Below are positions 1 through 10,735 of a DNA stretch of 64,000 bases, piece by piece. This DNA is from Microvelia longipes (Eukaryota; Arthropoda; Insecta; Hemiptera; Veliidae), in NCBI GenBank assembly GCA_018340805.1, contig JACMZG010001863.1, positions 53,521,315 through 53,585,314 of the forward strand. The letters are read 5' to 3'. Within the stretch, counting starts at the first letter, position 1; the number at the start of each line of letters is the position of its first letter. Made by a program: the position numbers and the translations under genes. The notes beneath the pieces are model-generated. The model was not told the DNA's origin. It searched no databases and saw only the letters and a program-made list of their open reading frames with translations.

Positions 1-47
1 TGGCCTACTTGCCTGGCAGTTACTACCACTCCCCCCATATTACTACT

Positions 48-1117
48 AAGACCTCCTAAGTAGTTTTCACAAAGTTGTCTATCTTTATATATTTGTGTGT
101 TCGTGTGTCTGTTATCATCGTATTTCTCAGAGTGTTTATGCTAGAGAGTTGGAAATAGGTTTGCTTGTGCTAACCATAAAATAATTTTATTACGTCAATA
201 ACCCCGCAATAATGAATCAGCGAAAATATCGAAACTTCATAAAACACAGAAGGTATAAATGTGGCGATAAGGTTGAGATTTAACACGCATGTAGTCATAA
301 TATAAAAGACTAACAAATGTACCATGTTTAAATACATTTATCAGCTTGTTTAATGTTCATTGAATGACTGCGTTTACGTGTTTTAAAAAATTGCTAAAAA
401 TCATAAAATAATCTAAATGACCTAAACTTTGGTACAACTATATGCCTTTACGTGATAAATAAGTATACTTAGTTTAAAGAACTAAGGTGAGCGTTAATGG
501 AGTTCATCTTAATAAAAGAGGAAGAATCTCTCCACAAAAATATATTTCTTTATAGCAAAGCACTTTCAACCTAACACATATATCAATCTTACAGATCAGA
601 TATCAAAGATAGGCTTAAGTCTGTCTATCTTTGTTATCTGATCTGTAAGACTCATCTATCACCTTCTTATTTATTCAACGGCTAGCACTGATGATGACCT
701 CTTGTTAGGTTGAAAGCGCTTTGCTATAAAGAAATATATTTTTGTGGAAAGACTTCTTCCACTTTTATTATACTTAGTTTCGTTGCAATACAGCTTGTTT
801 ACGTTTTTTAAAAAATTGTAAAAAAATCAGAAAACAATCAAATTGAGTTGAAATTTGGTACATGTATACTTTTACGTAATAAATAAGTACGCATTAATTT
901 TTGATTTAATACAACAAATATATCCATGATTTTTGTTAAAAAATAAAGTTAATCAACGTCGAGTGAGGTCAGTCACTGTATGGGTGACCGCTGGGAATAT
1001 AACTAATGTAATTACTATCTGAGGACGAAACGGCGATTGAGTTCGAAGTAGGGAGGATGAGCGTAGCAAATCAGATGTGGTGAGAAAAAGTTCAGACGTA
1101 CCCCGTTAGCAATTTTT
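48..1117 (+). mobile_element. FamX copy 1, interrupted by an H element
   Basis: FamX sequence begins at AAGACCTCCTAAGTAG and continues through GTTATCATCGTA, TTACGTCAATAA and AATAAGTATACTTAGTTT. An inserted H element occupies 476-768. FamX then continues to the 3' block GAGGACG...GAAGTAGGGAGGATGAGC and the GGTACC-like end. A segment near 365-475 is repeated at 785-895. The first roughly 80 bp of the family are missing. Confidence 0.8.
476..768 (+). mobile_element. H element copy 1 with hammerhead-like core, 12-bp TSD
   Basis: Flanked by TATACTTAGTTT at 464-475 and 769-780. It has inverted arms: CAAAAATATATTTCTTTATA and CTTTCAACCTAAC on the left and their inverse on the right. The centre is AGATCAGATATCAAAGATAG and its inverse. 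The right half carries CTGATGA (688-694), a 5-bp stem GACCT/AGGTT (696-700 with 707-711), then GAAA (712-715) and GCGCTTTGCTATA. This has the order of a hammerhead ribozyme core, with one extra U after CTGATGA. Such ribozymes are known in Penelope-like retroelements and retrozymes; activity here is not shown. Confidence 0.7.
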
Positions 1118-3020
1118 TGTTGTAGCTCAACAATAATCGTATAAATCGTATAAAATAAAAATAAAATACGAGTTTACATCATCTTGTGATCTATTGTTTC
1201 AATTCTATTTTAAGAAGGAACTATACTTTGTTGAATTCGAGATACAAAAGAATTTCTTAAGGGTTCTTAGTCTCTTATAGATATCGTAAGGCATTATTTA
1301 TGACGTCATTATCGGTAACATTTACAAACGTTTCTTTGCAACTTGGCTTATCAAAAGAGGGAAAGGGTTTTCTATGGAAAAACAATGCTAGACAATATAT
1401 AAGTACAGCTAAATGTGATCCATAAAATATTACCACTTAATCCTTCGATAAAAGGATTTTCCCTCACATTTTGGAAAGCCAATATCAGGGTTGTTTACGA
1501 CAAATAAAATATTATGGTCTCTAAACAATAGAAGAATACCTTATAGATTCGTAATAATAAATTCCAAATCGTAAAAAAGAGCTCTTAAATTGCTCCCAAT
1601 ATTTCTTCTATTAAAAATGCTGTTGTGGAGCCAAAAAAAAGAGGAAAAATCGAAAAAGAGGCAAAACAAAAATCTCATATAAAACATTGTGCCGAGAGGA
1701 AAGGAACAAAAGAGTATCCAAGGGGAAAGGAAAATTTAGGTGTTTGTTTCCATTCCACCAATCTATACTCTCATCGCTTTTGTGTTCGTTCTGGTAACCT
1801 CCAGTCTAAAGGGGTTATTTCGGGGTTATCACTTTGAATCCTGGCTTCTGGTTTATAACTTTAATAATGACAATGTTACAAAAAAAAACATGTTTAGGTT
1901 TGGCAGCATGAATAATTAAATTAATCAATAAATTTGTAATTAATCAATGTTGAAGCTGTTAAGTTTGCAGCTCAAACATTTTTTTTCTTTCTTTTTGGGT
2001 TTAAAAAGTTTCATAGTACTAATGAAAGAGGGTTTAATAAAATAAAATATGAATCTTTAGGGAATGAATGATTCTGGGTGAGTAAACTTTTATTTTTGTT
2101 CCACTACAATTGACGTATTGTTCCAAATAAAGCTGTTTCAGCAGCTTTCTTTCAATCTAGAAAGAATTCTTTAAAAAATATATTTTAAAGGCATTCTTAA
2201 TGATGGGTATTAACTTAGTTCATTATTGAACTAAGTTAATAAATATCGATTTTAAATGTATAGAAATAAAAAAAAATAAATAAAATACAACACATATCGA
2301 GACTGTACGTTATCTTAATATATCGTCTTATCTTTGATAAAAGGTAAGTATTAAGAATGCATCGGGAACCGGCACCAAGCATAATATCCATTATTGATCA
2401 TATAATCGTTATAACAGCGTATTTGGCTCGAGCATTAGGAGTTGCACTACAAACATAGGGTTTTATTGGCCATCTTGATAAACACAAACTTCTTGTATGA
2501 CACAAAGCCATAGCTTTATGCTTATAGGCACATATGCCTTTATAAAACCAAATGGTTATATATCATTGATACTACCAATTAAAAAAAATAATTGACGCTA
2601 TTATATTCCTAGGTTTCTCCAGCACAATTTTATTAAGTAACAATATAAATTTAGACCCTAAGAACAAAGGTTATAAGAGTAACCATTGCCTTCATAATTG
2701 CGATTTTACAATGAGCAAAAAAACAGCAAAATATTCTGTTAAATTTTGGCAAGGGAGCGTTCTATAGCGGTCTTCGCTTAACTTTAAAAGAAAATAAAAT
2801 TTAGGCATTCGTTCTTTCTTAGAACGGAATATATAGAAGGTGAAAATGAGTAAAACTCATTTTCAGGAGGAAGGCCTCTTATGAAAGAGTTTCAGGAAAT
2901 ACGCCAAATAATATCTTCACTTGAGCTTAAAATACCCTCTGATTGCTAGTCTGAAGATCTATCAACTAACCAACTATGGCTAATAAACATTTCCTCTTTG
3001 CGTGTAACCTATTTCTATAA
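1118..3020. other. AT-rich sequence without recognised genes
   Basis: No supported gene or repeat family was seen except a perfect 14-bp stem with 4-nt loop at 2209-2240 (ATTAACTTAGTTCA and its inverse). The 70-codon frame at 1625 is lysine-rich, unconserved and probably chance. Confidence 0.5.
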
Positions 3021-3024
3021 AGAT

Positions 3025-3318
3025 TTAGGGCTTCCGATGGTGACCGAGTTCATGTAGCTGTGGATAAATCAATATCGGAGAGACAGGTATGCTCATATCT
3101 GTGCGAATAGCCGAGCACATGAAACACACCATTGACGACGATTGACGGTCCGCGGTCGCAGAGAATTCGTGAGATACTGGACATCTTATTAATTTTGAGA
3201 AAACCGAGGCAGCGGCGAATGTTTCTTTATATCGAGACAGACTCGCCATGGTAATTTTATAGATTGCTAAGCACCGTGATAACATCGACAGTGATATGGA
3301 TTTGAAGATCAACAACAT
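3025..3318 (-). CDS. Unrecognised 97-codon ORF in a GC-richer patch
   Basis: The frame runs on the minus strand. It includes MASLSRYKETFAAASVFSKL and later SATADRQSSSMVCFMCSAIR. Base composition is richer in GC than the neighbourhood, which is why it is listed. No family is recognised, no splice sites or promoter are evident, and the region borders a minisatellite. It may be a decayed transposon piece or chance. Confidence 0.15.
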   Translation of the reverse strand: MLLIFKSISLSMLSRCLAIYKITMASLSRYKETFAAASVFSKLIRCPVSHEFSATADRQSSSMVCFMCSAIRTDMSIPVSPILIYPQLHELGHHRKP

Positions 3319-3377
3319 AAAGACACCACTTAGTTCTTCACTACGCTTCTCTCATAATTTCATAAGTCAATATTAAT

Positions 3378-3680
3378 CCAATTACCTCATATAAAGGTAG
3401 TAGCCCACCTCCAAGCTAACTTCCAATTACCTCATATAAAGGTAGTAGCCCACCTCCAAGCTAACTTCAAATTACCTCATATAAAGGTAGTAGCCCACCT
3501 CCAAGCTAACTTCCAATTACCGCATATAAAGGTAGTAGCCCACCTCAAGCTAACTTTCCCAATTACATATAAAGGTAGTAGCCCACCTCCAAGCTAACTT
3601 CCAATTACCTCATATAAAGGTAGTACCCTACCTCCAAGCTAACTTCCAATTACCTCATATAAAGGTTACCCACCTCCAAT
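3378..3680. repeat. 45-bp minisatellite, about seven units
   Basis: The unit contains CCAATTACCTCATATAAAGG and TAGTAGCCCACCTCCAAGCT. Single-base changes and small deletions distinguish the later units (GTAGTACCCTACC, GGTTACCCACC). Confidence 0.95.
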
Positions 3681-3975
3681 CCGCACATGAATCAGCAAGG
3701 ACGCCACGTGGATTATATCAGACTGGACCAACGAACCCTACTATTCCATCTCATGGCTACGATCTTCGTCCGTTATGACAAAATAAATAAGGCAACCCTC
3801 GTTTTCATTCAGTTGAATCCCTGAAGATGCCTCCAAGACAAACTAGAATTCATCATTTACATTCGGATACTTATAAAAGAAATAAAAAATTCCGACGATA
3901 ACAACGGAAACTCCTATGAAGAGCATTTGTATAAATATATGTGTATATAGAAGTGACATGTTTAGAAAATAAATA

Positions 3976-4485
3976 CAGGGTGGCTCATTTCAAACTCAGC
4001 TTCGTGTGGGATAAAATTGACATCTATCCCCACTAAGTTGACCACTGGAAGTTCAAATTCCCAATTATTTATTAGATTATTGTCTGGCATGTATGGTATC
4101 TGTGTCATGTCCTAAACAATTTGATAACAATAATTCCGGTAATTTGAACTAGAGTTTGGCGTACATAAGGATTATTACCCATTTATAATTAAAAATAGCT
4201 TACTAGTGCACTAGACTTCATCACTTTTGATGAATTGTTGTAAAAAAAGGAACACCTTTTTTTCCCATACAATAATGTAAAAAAAGGGTCTAGAAAAAAA
4301 TATTGGGATTCGGCGAAATTGGTATCATGTTCATGGTATGTTCAATTTTAAAGTTACCGTAGATGAATACATTTCGGTAGTCAGATTACTATAAATGCTA
4401 AACGATTACAAAAGAAATAGTTAGGTATTTAAACTCCCAGTGGTCGAGTTAGTTGGGGTGGATAATAATTTTATCGCTATAACTC
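3976..4485. mobile_element. Old foldback element with CAGGGTGG end
   Basis: It begins CAGGGTGGCTCATTTC after TA. Arms carrying CTATCCCCACTAAGTTGACC and CACTGGAAGTTCAAATT on the left recur, diverged, as CCCAGTGGTCGAGTTAGTTG and GGGTGGATAATAATTTTATC on the right. Inner motifs (AATTCCGGTAATTT, TTTAAAGTTACC) are shared with the foldback at 40485, so both belong to one superfamily. Confidence 0.6.
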
Positions 4486-6119
4486 CATTCAGATCTAAGT
4501 AATCAGGGTGATGTATTGTAATCAGGGTGAAAAGTACCACACGGTATAAGAAAGAAGCCAAGTTTTTCAATGTTAAGTACTTGAAGGCCAGGTTACATTT
4601 AATGGTATCTCAGGTACACAGTCAGGTAAAATATACCTATATGTTTATGCTGTCTATGTTTATGCAGTCTATGTAATAATTTACAATCTAATTGTTTTTC
4701 TTGTTTTTTTTTTATTTCATCGTAAAATTTTGACAATTGAGGAAACTTTGTAACAAAGTAACCTCAAGTATGTACATAAATAAAGTACCTTGACCATTAA
4801 AGTACATTACCCAAACGAATTCGAGATATACATTCCTTCTTTGCATAAAATATATTCCGTTATTAATAAATGTAGAACAGAAGCAAAAGTCTAAAAGTTG
4901 TTTAAAGAGACAAAAAGGTAGGGGAAAAATAAATATTGGCGAAGTGTCAAAGCGAACAAAGCGAGTTCATTAAGCAAGCAAATTGTAGCTTCAAAGAGAC
5001 TCCAGTAACAACAGCATTACATTTATCTTGAAGCCAATTACATCAACCTAGCAACATTAATTTTGTCTTATGAAGATATGACATGATTAATTATCTTCTC
5101 ACAGCACTTTCTAACTTTTCCGCCTTTACTTTTCTTTTTATTTTATTTTTAAATAAGTTGAAAATATAGAAAACAAACTTTGTGTACACAAGAGACTTTT
5201 TTTAAACTTAGAGAGATTTTTAAAACTTGAAACACTTTTTATCAAATGAAAATTAGTTACAGTTGGGTAATTAAGTTTTAAACTTATTTTAACCAGACAA
5301 AGCTAATAAATGTGGATAGAAATAGTTTTATTTAAATAAGAGTATTAGTTATTTAACGACTAGATGCTTTAAAGTTTTGTATAATTATTCATACGGAACT
5401 TCCGATGCAAACTTAGCATAACAAAAGCTGCTATAATTAATAATAAACGTAGCATATTTATATATAATAATGAAACTTTATTATTTACTCATTAGACTGA
5501 AAACTGAAAGTAACGGTAAAACTAAGCTTCAATAAGCATTCACTAATCTATAATGTTAAACCTTTGATAAGTTAAAATGTCTGTATTATTGGTCTAAAAG
5601 CTGTGAAACTGTTGGTTGTTGTGAACTTTTAGTTCTACGTTTGAAGTTTGAATTTGTTATGGTGTTAAATTTAACACATTTCATATAAGAGTATTATTGT
5701 TGACGTTTAGTGAATATTTTAGTGGACGTTAAAGGAATTTAACATCAGAAATAACTGTAAATTCAAATAAGGGCAATTGCCTGCACCGCTAAGTGCTGTA
5801 AGGCCGATAGGAGAGGAGGGTATGTTCAAAAAATTCATAACTAATTTACTTCCTAAAAAATGATGGCCCGGAATTTGTTCGCAAACCAAGCCTTCCTTAC
5901 TTAACTAACCATCCATTTTTTGCTGGTTCAAACATTTTTTTTTTAAAGTTTTAAGTTTATGCTTGATTACTTAAGCAGTAACATTACCATATTAAACAAA
6001 TTTAATCCATTACTTCAGCATTACAAGCTGTAGTAGTTAAATACCTTTGAGCATTTTTGAAAGGAAATGCACACATTTATCCCATTATAGTCATTTTTAT
6101 TTTGATGTCTAAAAAATTA
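4486..6119. other. AT-rich sequence without recognised features
   Basis: No ORF, splice-supported exon or repeat family member was recognised. A short GC-richer patch lies near 5780-5830 (CTGCACCGCTAAGTGC). Confidence 0.5.
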
Positions 6120-6149
6120 GTCTGGTTCGTCTGAATACTACGAAACCAT

Positions 6150-6590
6150 TAGTCCAAGAGCCGGACCTGAAAAAACGTGACTCATTTTGCACTACTTCAA
6201 ATCATATTTTTCTGAAAATATATCTAAAATCAAAGAGGAAAAACATTGTAGTGATAGCAATATGGGGGTAGTGGTACTGTTTTTGCCAGCACCCTAAAAT
6301 AGGGTTCTACTTCTTTTAATTTTAATTTAGGTATATTTCATAGAGCCGGCATAACCTTTCGAAGTACCTTGAGAGGCTTCTAACTTCTTTACAGATTACT
6401 ACTTGCGATAAGGTGGCGATTACAATAAAGTAGTAGTAAGTAGTAATATAGGGGGAGTGGTAGTAACTACCAGGCAAGTAGGCCACGTTGTTGGGCCCTT
6501 TTTGCTAGCTCCCTAAGATAGTGTTCTACTCCTTTTAGTAGAACAACACAAGTCAAGTGTAGGTATATTTCATCTAATCTAGACTGAAGA
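6150..6590 (+). repeat. Half of the AGTCCAAGAGCCGG element plus a diverged direct duplication
   Basis: AGTCCAAGAGCCGGACCTG to AGAGGAAAAACA (6152-6246) matches one arm of the element at 13911. After it, a block at about 6250-6345 (ATATGGGGGTAGTGGTA, TAGGGTTCTACTTCTTTTA, AGGTATATTTCAT) is repeated in diverged form at about 6440-6575. The second block includes a segment (6437-6483) that is the inverse of the first 47 bases of the window. Confidence 0.6.
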
Positions 6591-6908
6591 GCCGTGAATT
6601 TCTATGCTTCCTCTCATGCTTTTTTCAAGCAATCATACATATTTTCTCTGACTCTTATAGTCTAGTAAAAACTAGGAACAATTCGTGCCCTCACTGTTAA
6701 ACCAAACCTCCATACACTTTAAACCACAAGGCAGAAAAAGTATAGTATTATAAATGAATCTACTATAAGGGTCCTAATTTTTGCCTATACCCAGTTTCAT
6801 TTAGGGTAAGGGATCTTTAACGAGTACCTAACAACGCACAGGCTCGAGACCACCGGCTTTTCGTCCCTTCTAAAGGACGTGTTAGGCAGAATTTTTATCC
6901 CTCTCATA

Positions 6909-6955
6909 AAAATCCTACATTTATTATTATTATTATTAAAATAATAATAATAAAT
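6909..6955. repeat. Inverted (ATT)n/(AAT)n microsatellite
   Basis: ACATTTATTATTATTATT is followed directly by its inverse AATAATAATAATAAATGT, giving a perfect hairpin. Confidence 0.85.
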
Positions 6956-7844
6956 GTTTGCCCCCCTTTTTATTCAAACTAGATTTTTGTTTAGAATTAG
7001 GTGTCATTCTCAGATGGCATACATACACAGCTAGCTATTGTTAGATTAATATAACAAATGGTTCTTTTTTATCCGTTATCATATTTAGTTTGGAATAAAA
7101 CTACTTCTGAAAAAGCCCTAATTTGCGGCCAAAAGCTCAAATTTGTGTTTTTATTTTTATCAGACCATTACCTTATAAAATAATCTTGTTTAAATAGTTA
7201 GGTCAATAATTTTATGTTAGTTTTGTATAAAAAATAATTTTAAAAGATGTAAAGTTTTCAATCACGCAATTCCCTGGGAATATAATCAAGTATTTATGTG
7301 ATGTTAGTAAAGTGAACCAGACATGTCTGGCATATTCAAATCGAAACACACAGATGAGACCTGGTTTTAACCTCTGTATAAACCTCTGTGTTTGTTCATT
7401 AAAAATTACTAATTTATGGATTAAAAATCGAATTATATCTGAGTCCTAGATGAGTTATGAGTATTTTTAAATTGTATCTATTGTTTCATTCTCTAAATTC
7501 AGAATATACCAATGAATCAACATTTCAAAGGCAGAGACGCATATTAAGAAATTAGGGACAAACTGAATTACGATTTATATATTTTGGAGTTCAAAAAATA
7601 GCTTGCAGTAAAATGACGGCAATCAATTAAAAATCTTAAAAATTAGTTTTAAAATTATTTTTATTTATAAAATAAGTTAAATTAGATCTATACAGTTGGT
7701 TTCCTTTCTCCTATAGCTTAAGGGAAATTATTAAAATAGAAGAATATGTGACCCCCTCACTACTCTTGCTGAGATAATTTAAATAAATTTCATTTTAAAA
7801 ACTAATTTTCACTGCTTATTAATAAAGAATTAGTTTACTATTTA

Positions 7845-7935
7845 CTTTAACTTAAATAATTATTTACTTTATCTTCAATATACTTTATCTTAAATAATTA
7901 TTTACATTATCTTAAATAATTATTTATTTTATAAT
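7845..7935. repeat. TATTTACTTTATCTT-type minisatellite, left part
   Basis: Repeats of AATAATTATTTACTTTATCTT with TCAATATAC spacers. The same array resumes at 8703, so the foldback element at 7974-8699 appears to have inserted into it. Confidence 0.7.
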
Positions 7936-7973
7936 AACAAATAGCAATTATTGACCATACGTATAAAAAATAG

Positions 7974-8699
7974 TAAAAAGTTATGAGGTTTTGCTCATGA
8001 TAAATAAAACATTTAAGCTTTCGACCGTATGATTAGGTCTTCATCAGAAAGTGTTTAATAACAAACTAAAGCCGTTGACAGAAAGAAACAGATTCCATAG
8101 TTATTTCTTTTTCATAGTTATTTTCTATAGATACAACCTTAATGTTAAGCCCCGGGGCTAGATCTTTGTTTAGTTTGTAGTTCATTCTTCGATAGTATAC
8201 ACAGCTAGCTATGTTTAGATACCTTATCTGTTTCTTTCTGTTAACGGCTTTAGTTTGTTATTAAACACTTTCTGGTGAACATAGAGATATATACTGGAGG
8301 GGGCATAGCCTATCTTAATACATTGAGAGGCCTGAAACATTTTTAGTGGGGCTCTCAGGGGCTCTGTGTAACCTCATTAAAACCTCCTTCCAAGAGGGAG
8401 TTAAGGTAGACAATTGTTAAGGTTAACAATTGATTAATCAATTGTTTTCGGCTTCCCGCAGATTGTTTGTGTTGTGATTTGTATTTTAAACATTCTACTA
8501 TATAATTTACTGTTTTTTTGTTCTGTTTATTTGATGAAAATGATAATCGAATGTGGTCAGGTTACTTTTTCGATGTTTCGAAATTCATCCAATAGGGCCC
8601 CTCTAGTAATATATCTCTATGCTGGTGAAGACCTAATCATACGGTCGAAAGCTTTTAATGTTGTTTTAGTTATCATGACCAAAACCTCATAACTTTTTA
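7974..8699. mobile_element. Palindromic (foldback) element split by hATm copy A
   Basis: The left arm (7974 to about 8092: TAAAAAGTTATGAGGTTTTG, CGACCGTATGATTAGGTCTT, TTAATAACAAACTAAAGCCG) recurs inverted at 8222-8279 and, after the hATm insertion, at 8622-8699. Without the insertion the element is about 376 bp with arms near 120 bp. Part of its centre (CACAGCTAGCTAT) also occurs at 7029, a likely fragment. Confidence 0.8.
8280..8621 (-). mobile_element. hATm MITE copy A, 8-bp TSD CTGGTGAA
   Basis: The ends are CATAGAGATATATACT and its inverted form. The duplications CTGGTGAA (8272-8279 and 8622-8629) are perfect. The interior carries GGCATAGCCTATCTTAATAC and AGGTTACTTTTTCGATGTTT, shared with all other copies. 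It is 342 bp with no coding capacity. The 8-bp duplication points to a hAT-type (or P-type) transposase acting in trans. It interrupts the right arm of a palindromic element. Confidence 0.9.
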
Positions 8700-8702
8700 C
8701 AA

Positions 8703-8800
8703 TTTATTTATTTACTTTATCTTTAATATACCTTATCTTAAATAATTATTTACTTTATCTTCAATATACTTTATCTTAAATAATTATTTACTTTATATTC
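8703..8800. repeat. TATTTACTTTATCTT-type minisatellite, right part
   Basis: Continuation of the array at 7845-7935, on the other side of the foldback element. Confidence 0.7.
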
Positions 8801-9189
8801 ACCACTTTTCTTATTCTCCCCCCTACTTATTAATCTTCCGCGTTTTTGCACGTACAGAACTCCGAAATTGCTAAACATTTTGGAGTATGTTTGTATAGTA
8901 TGGTAGATGCACTTTTATTGTAAACACGGTTTGATAAAGAGGCTATCATTCGATCAGCGAATGGCTAGCACGGTTTAATGGCAAACCAGATTATATGGCT
9001 TAACCGAATTAAATCCAACTATACAACAAAATTAAAAACGGATTGAAATTTTGAGAAAATTGAACATTGATACTTGGAAGCCGTTTTTTTGTTCCATCTG
9101 TTTTATTTTTTTATTGTATTTTATCGATGTATTTGTAATTCTAAAACAGATTTCTGCCACTAGTTAGAGCGTTTTAACACAATAGAATT

Positions 9190-9262
9190 GTGCGAGAGAG
9201 ATTAATAGTTGTGTCAACTATTCATGTTTTGCTAAAGTCGGTTATCTAATGATATATTGAGC
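9190..9262 (+). repeat. Dispersed repeat R3, copy 1
   Basis: The block GTGTCAACTATTCATGTTTT / GCTAAAGTCGGTTATCTAAT recurs at 21188 and 25695 in the same orientation. No termini could be defined. Confidence 0.6.
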
Positions 9263-9869
9263 GTTTCAAGTTTAACGAAACGCCCTCAATCTTTATGGCT
9301 AGCTTAGTTCTGAAATTAAATTTCTACAATTTACTATTAAAAAAAAATGCTTAGTGTTAATTTCTAAGAAATTTAAACTTCTTTATTCTAGCTCTATATA
9401 AACCAAGTGTGCTTTGTTTCCTTCAATACTTGCGGTTTGCGAAGAATAATAACATTTATCTTTGAAAATAACCCTCATCAAAAACTTGCTAAACTGTAAA
9501 ATTAGGTTAAAAAACTAGACGGAGTTTTCAGCCTAAAATGTTGCTTGCTTTATAAAGTCAGGCGAAGGTATGCTAGAGGTGCCAATTTGTTCTAATTTGC
9601 CTCTACTGCCCCCTGGGAGGCCGGGCGATTTCCACTACGTCAGTGCAAAACTCCGCAGTATCAAAAAGCTTCTACTAAGAGGAGAGAAAAGTGAAATGTA
9701 ATTTATTTAAATTATCTCTGCAGAGTATAAATTTATTATTTACGATAAAATGCACTCAGATATGTTTCAGACTAAAAATAAGTGAGCTTAATTTTACTGT
9801 AACATTTTCTTGAAAATAAAATAATGAGCTAGAGCCCCATTTGTAAAGTACAAGTCTGTACTTTACAAT

Positions 9870-10110
9870 TTTTACATTCTATTTTTAATAAAAGAGAAAT
9901 AAGTCTCTCCACAAATAGTTATTTATGCAACAAGGAATAAAAGTTTTACTGCTCAAGTTAAAGTTTCGTCCTAAGGCAGCGCCGAAGGAGGAAACTTCAT
10001 TAGCTCACGAGGCCGGTAGGCCGAGGGAGAACATTTTGGCTCCCGAGGATTGACGAGGGAGATAATACGAGAGCTGAAAACTTTCATCCCTTGTTGCATA
10101 TTAAATTTTA
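9870..10110. mobile_element. H-related hairpin element, diverged
   Basis: AATAAAAGAGAAATAAGTCT and CTCTCCACAAATA match the outer end of H elements. The interior is bounded by GCAACAAGGAATAAAAGTTT and its inverse GAAAACTTTCATCCCTTGTT, enclosing a GC-richer segment with CCGAAGGAGGAAACTT and CACGAGGCCGGTAGGCCGAG. No CTGATGA core is present. Confidence 0.45.
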
Positions 10111-10556
10111 TCTACGACTAGAGAACTAATACCAACAACTATTAATATATTCTTCAGGTCCTTAATTGTTATTGTGTTAGCTTAGTCTATTCTTACCATG
10201 TCAATTACTCTGATGAAGAGAGAATAAAGCCACTATCTTCACATTATTTTATTGTAAGCTGTCAATAGAAATAGAATGTGTGAAAAAGAAGAATGAAGAA
10301 GAATGTGTGTGTTATAGAATGTGTAATACTATATTTGTAATTTAAACATTAGCGTGTGTATATAGTATATTCTACCCGTAGTACCAACATAACACCGAAA
10401 AAAATCCTAAAAATTTCCTAAAATTCCTAAAAAGTTTACTAAAAAATTCTGTCAAGTTGGCAACACTTTCACTTTTCCTCCCTAGGAAGTAAAAGTACAT
10501 TTACAGTGTGAGATGACAAGACTGTATGTAGAACTTACAATACAAGGAGTAGATAA

Positions 10557-10735
10557 AATATAATTTCTTTATAGCAAAGCGCTTTCAACCTAACAAGAGG
10601 TTATAAGCGCCGTTAAATCAGTGCTAGTCGTTGAATAAAGATGAGGGTGATAGATGAGTCTTACAGATCAGATATCAAAGATAGAGTCTATCTTTGATAT
10701 CTGATCTGTAAGACTCATTTTCTTGTCTACTACAA
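10557..10735 (-). mobile_element. H element copy, hammerhead-like core disrupted
   Basis: It carries the H-family arm (TTTCTTTATAGCAAAGCGCT, TTTCAACCTAACAAGAGG) and the same palindromic centre as copy 1 (AGATCAGATATCAAAGATAG and its inverse). In the minus-strand core the CTGATGA block reads CTGATTT, so the ribozyme-like motif is broken in this copy. Confidence 0.7.
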
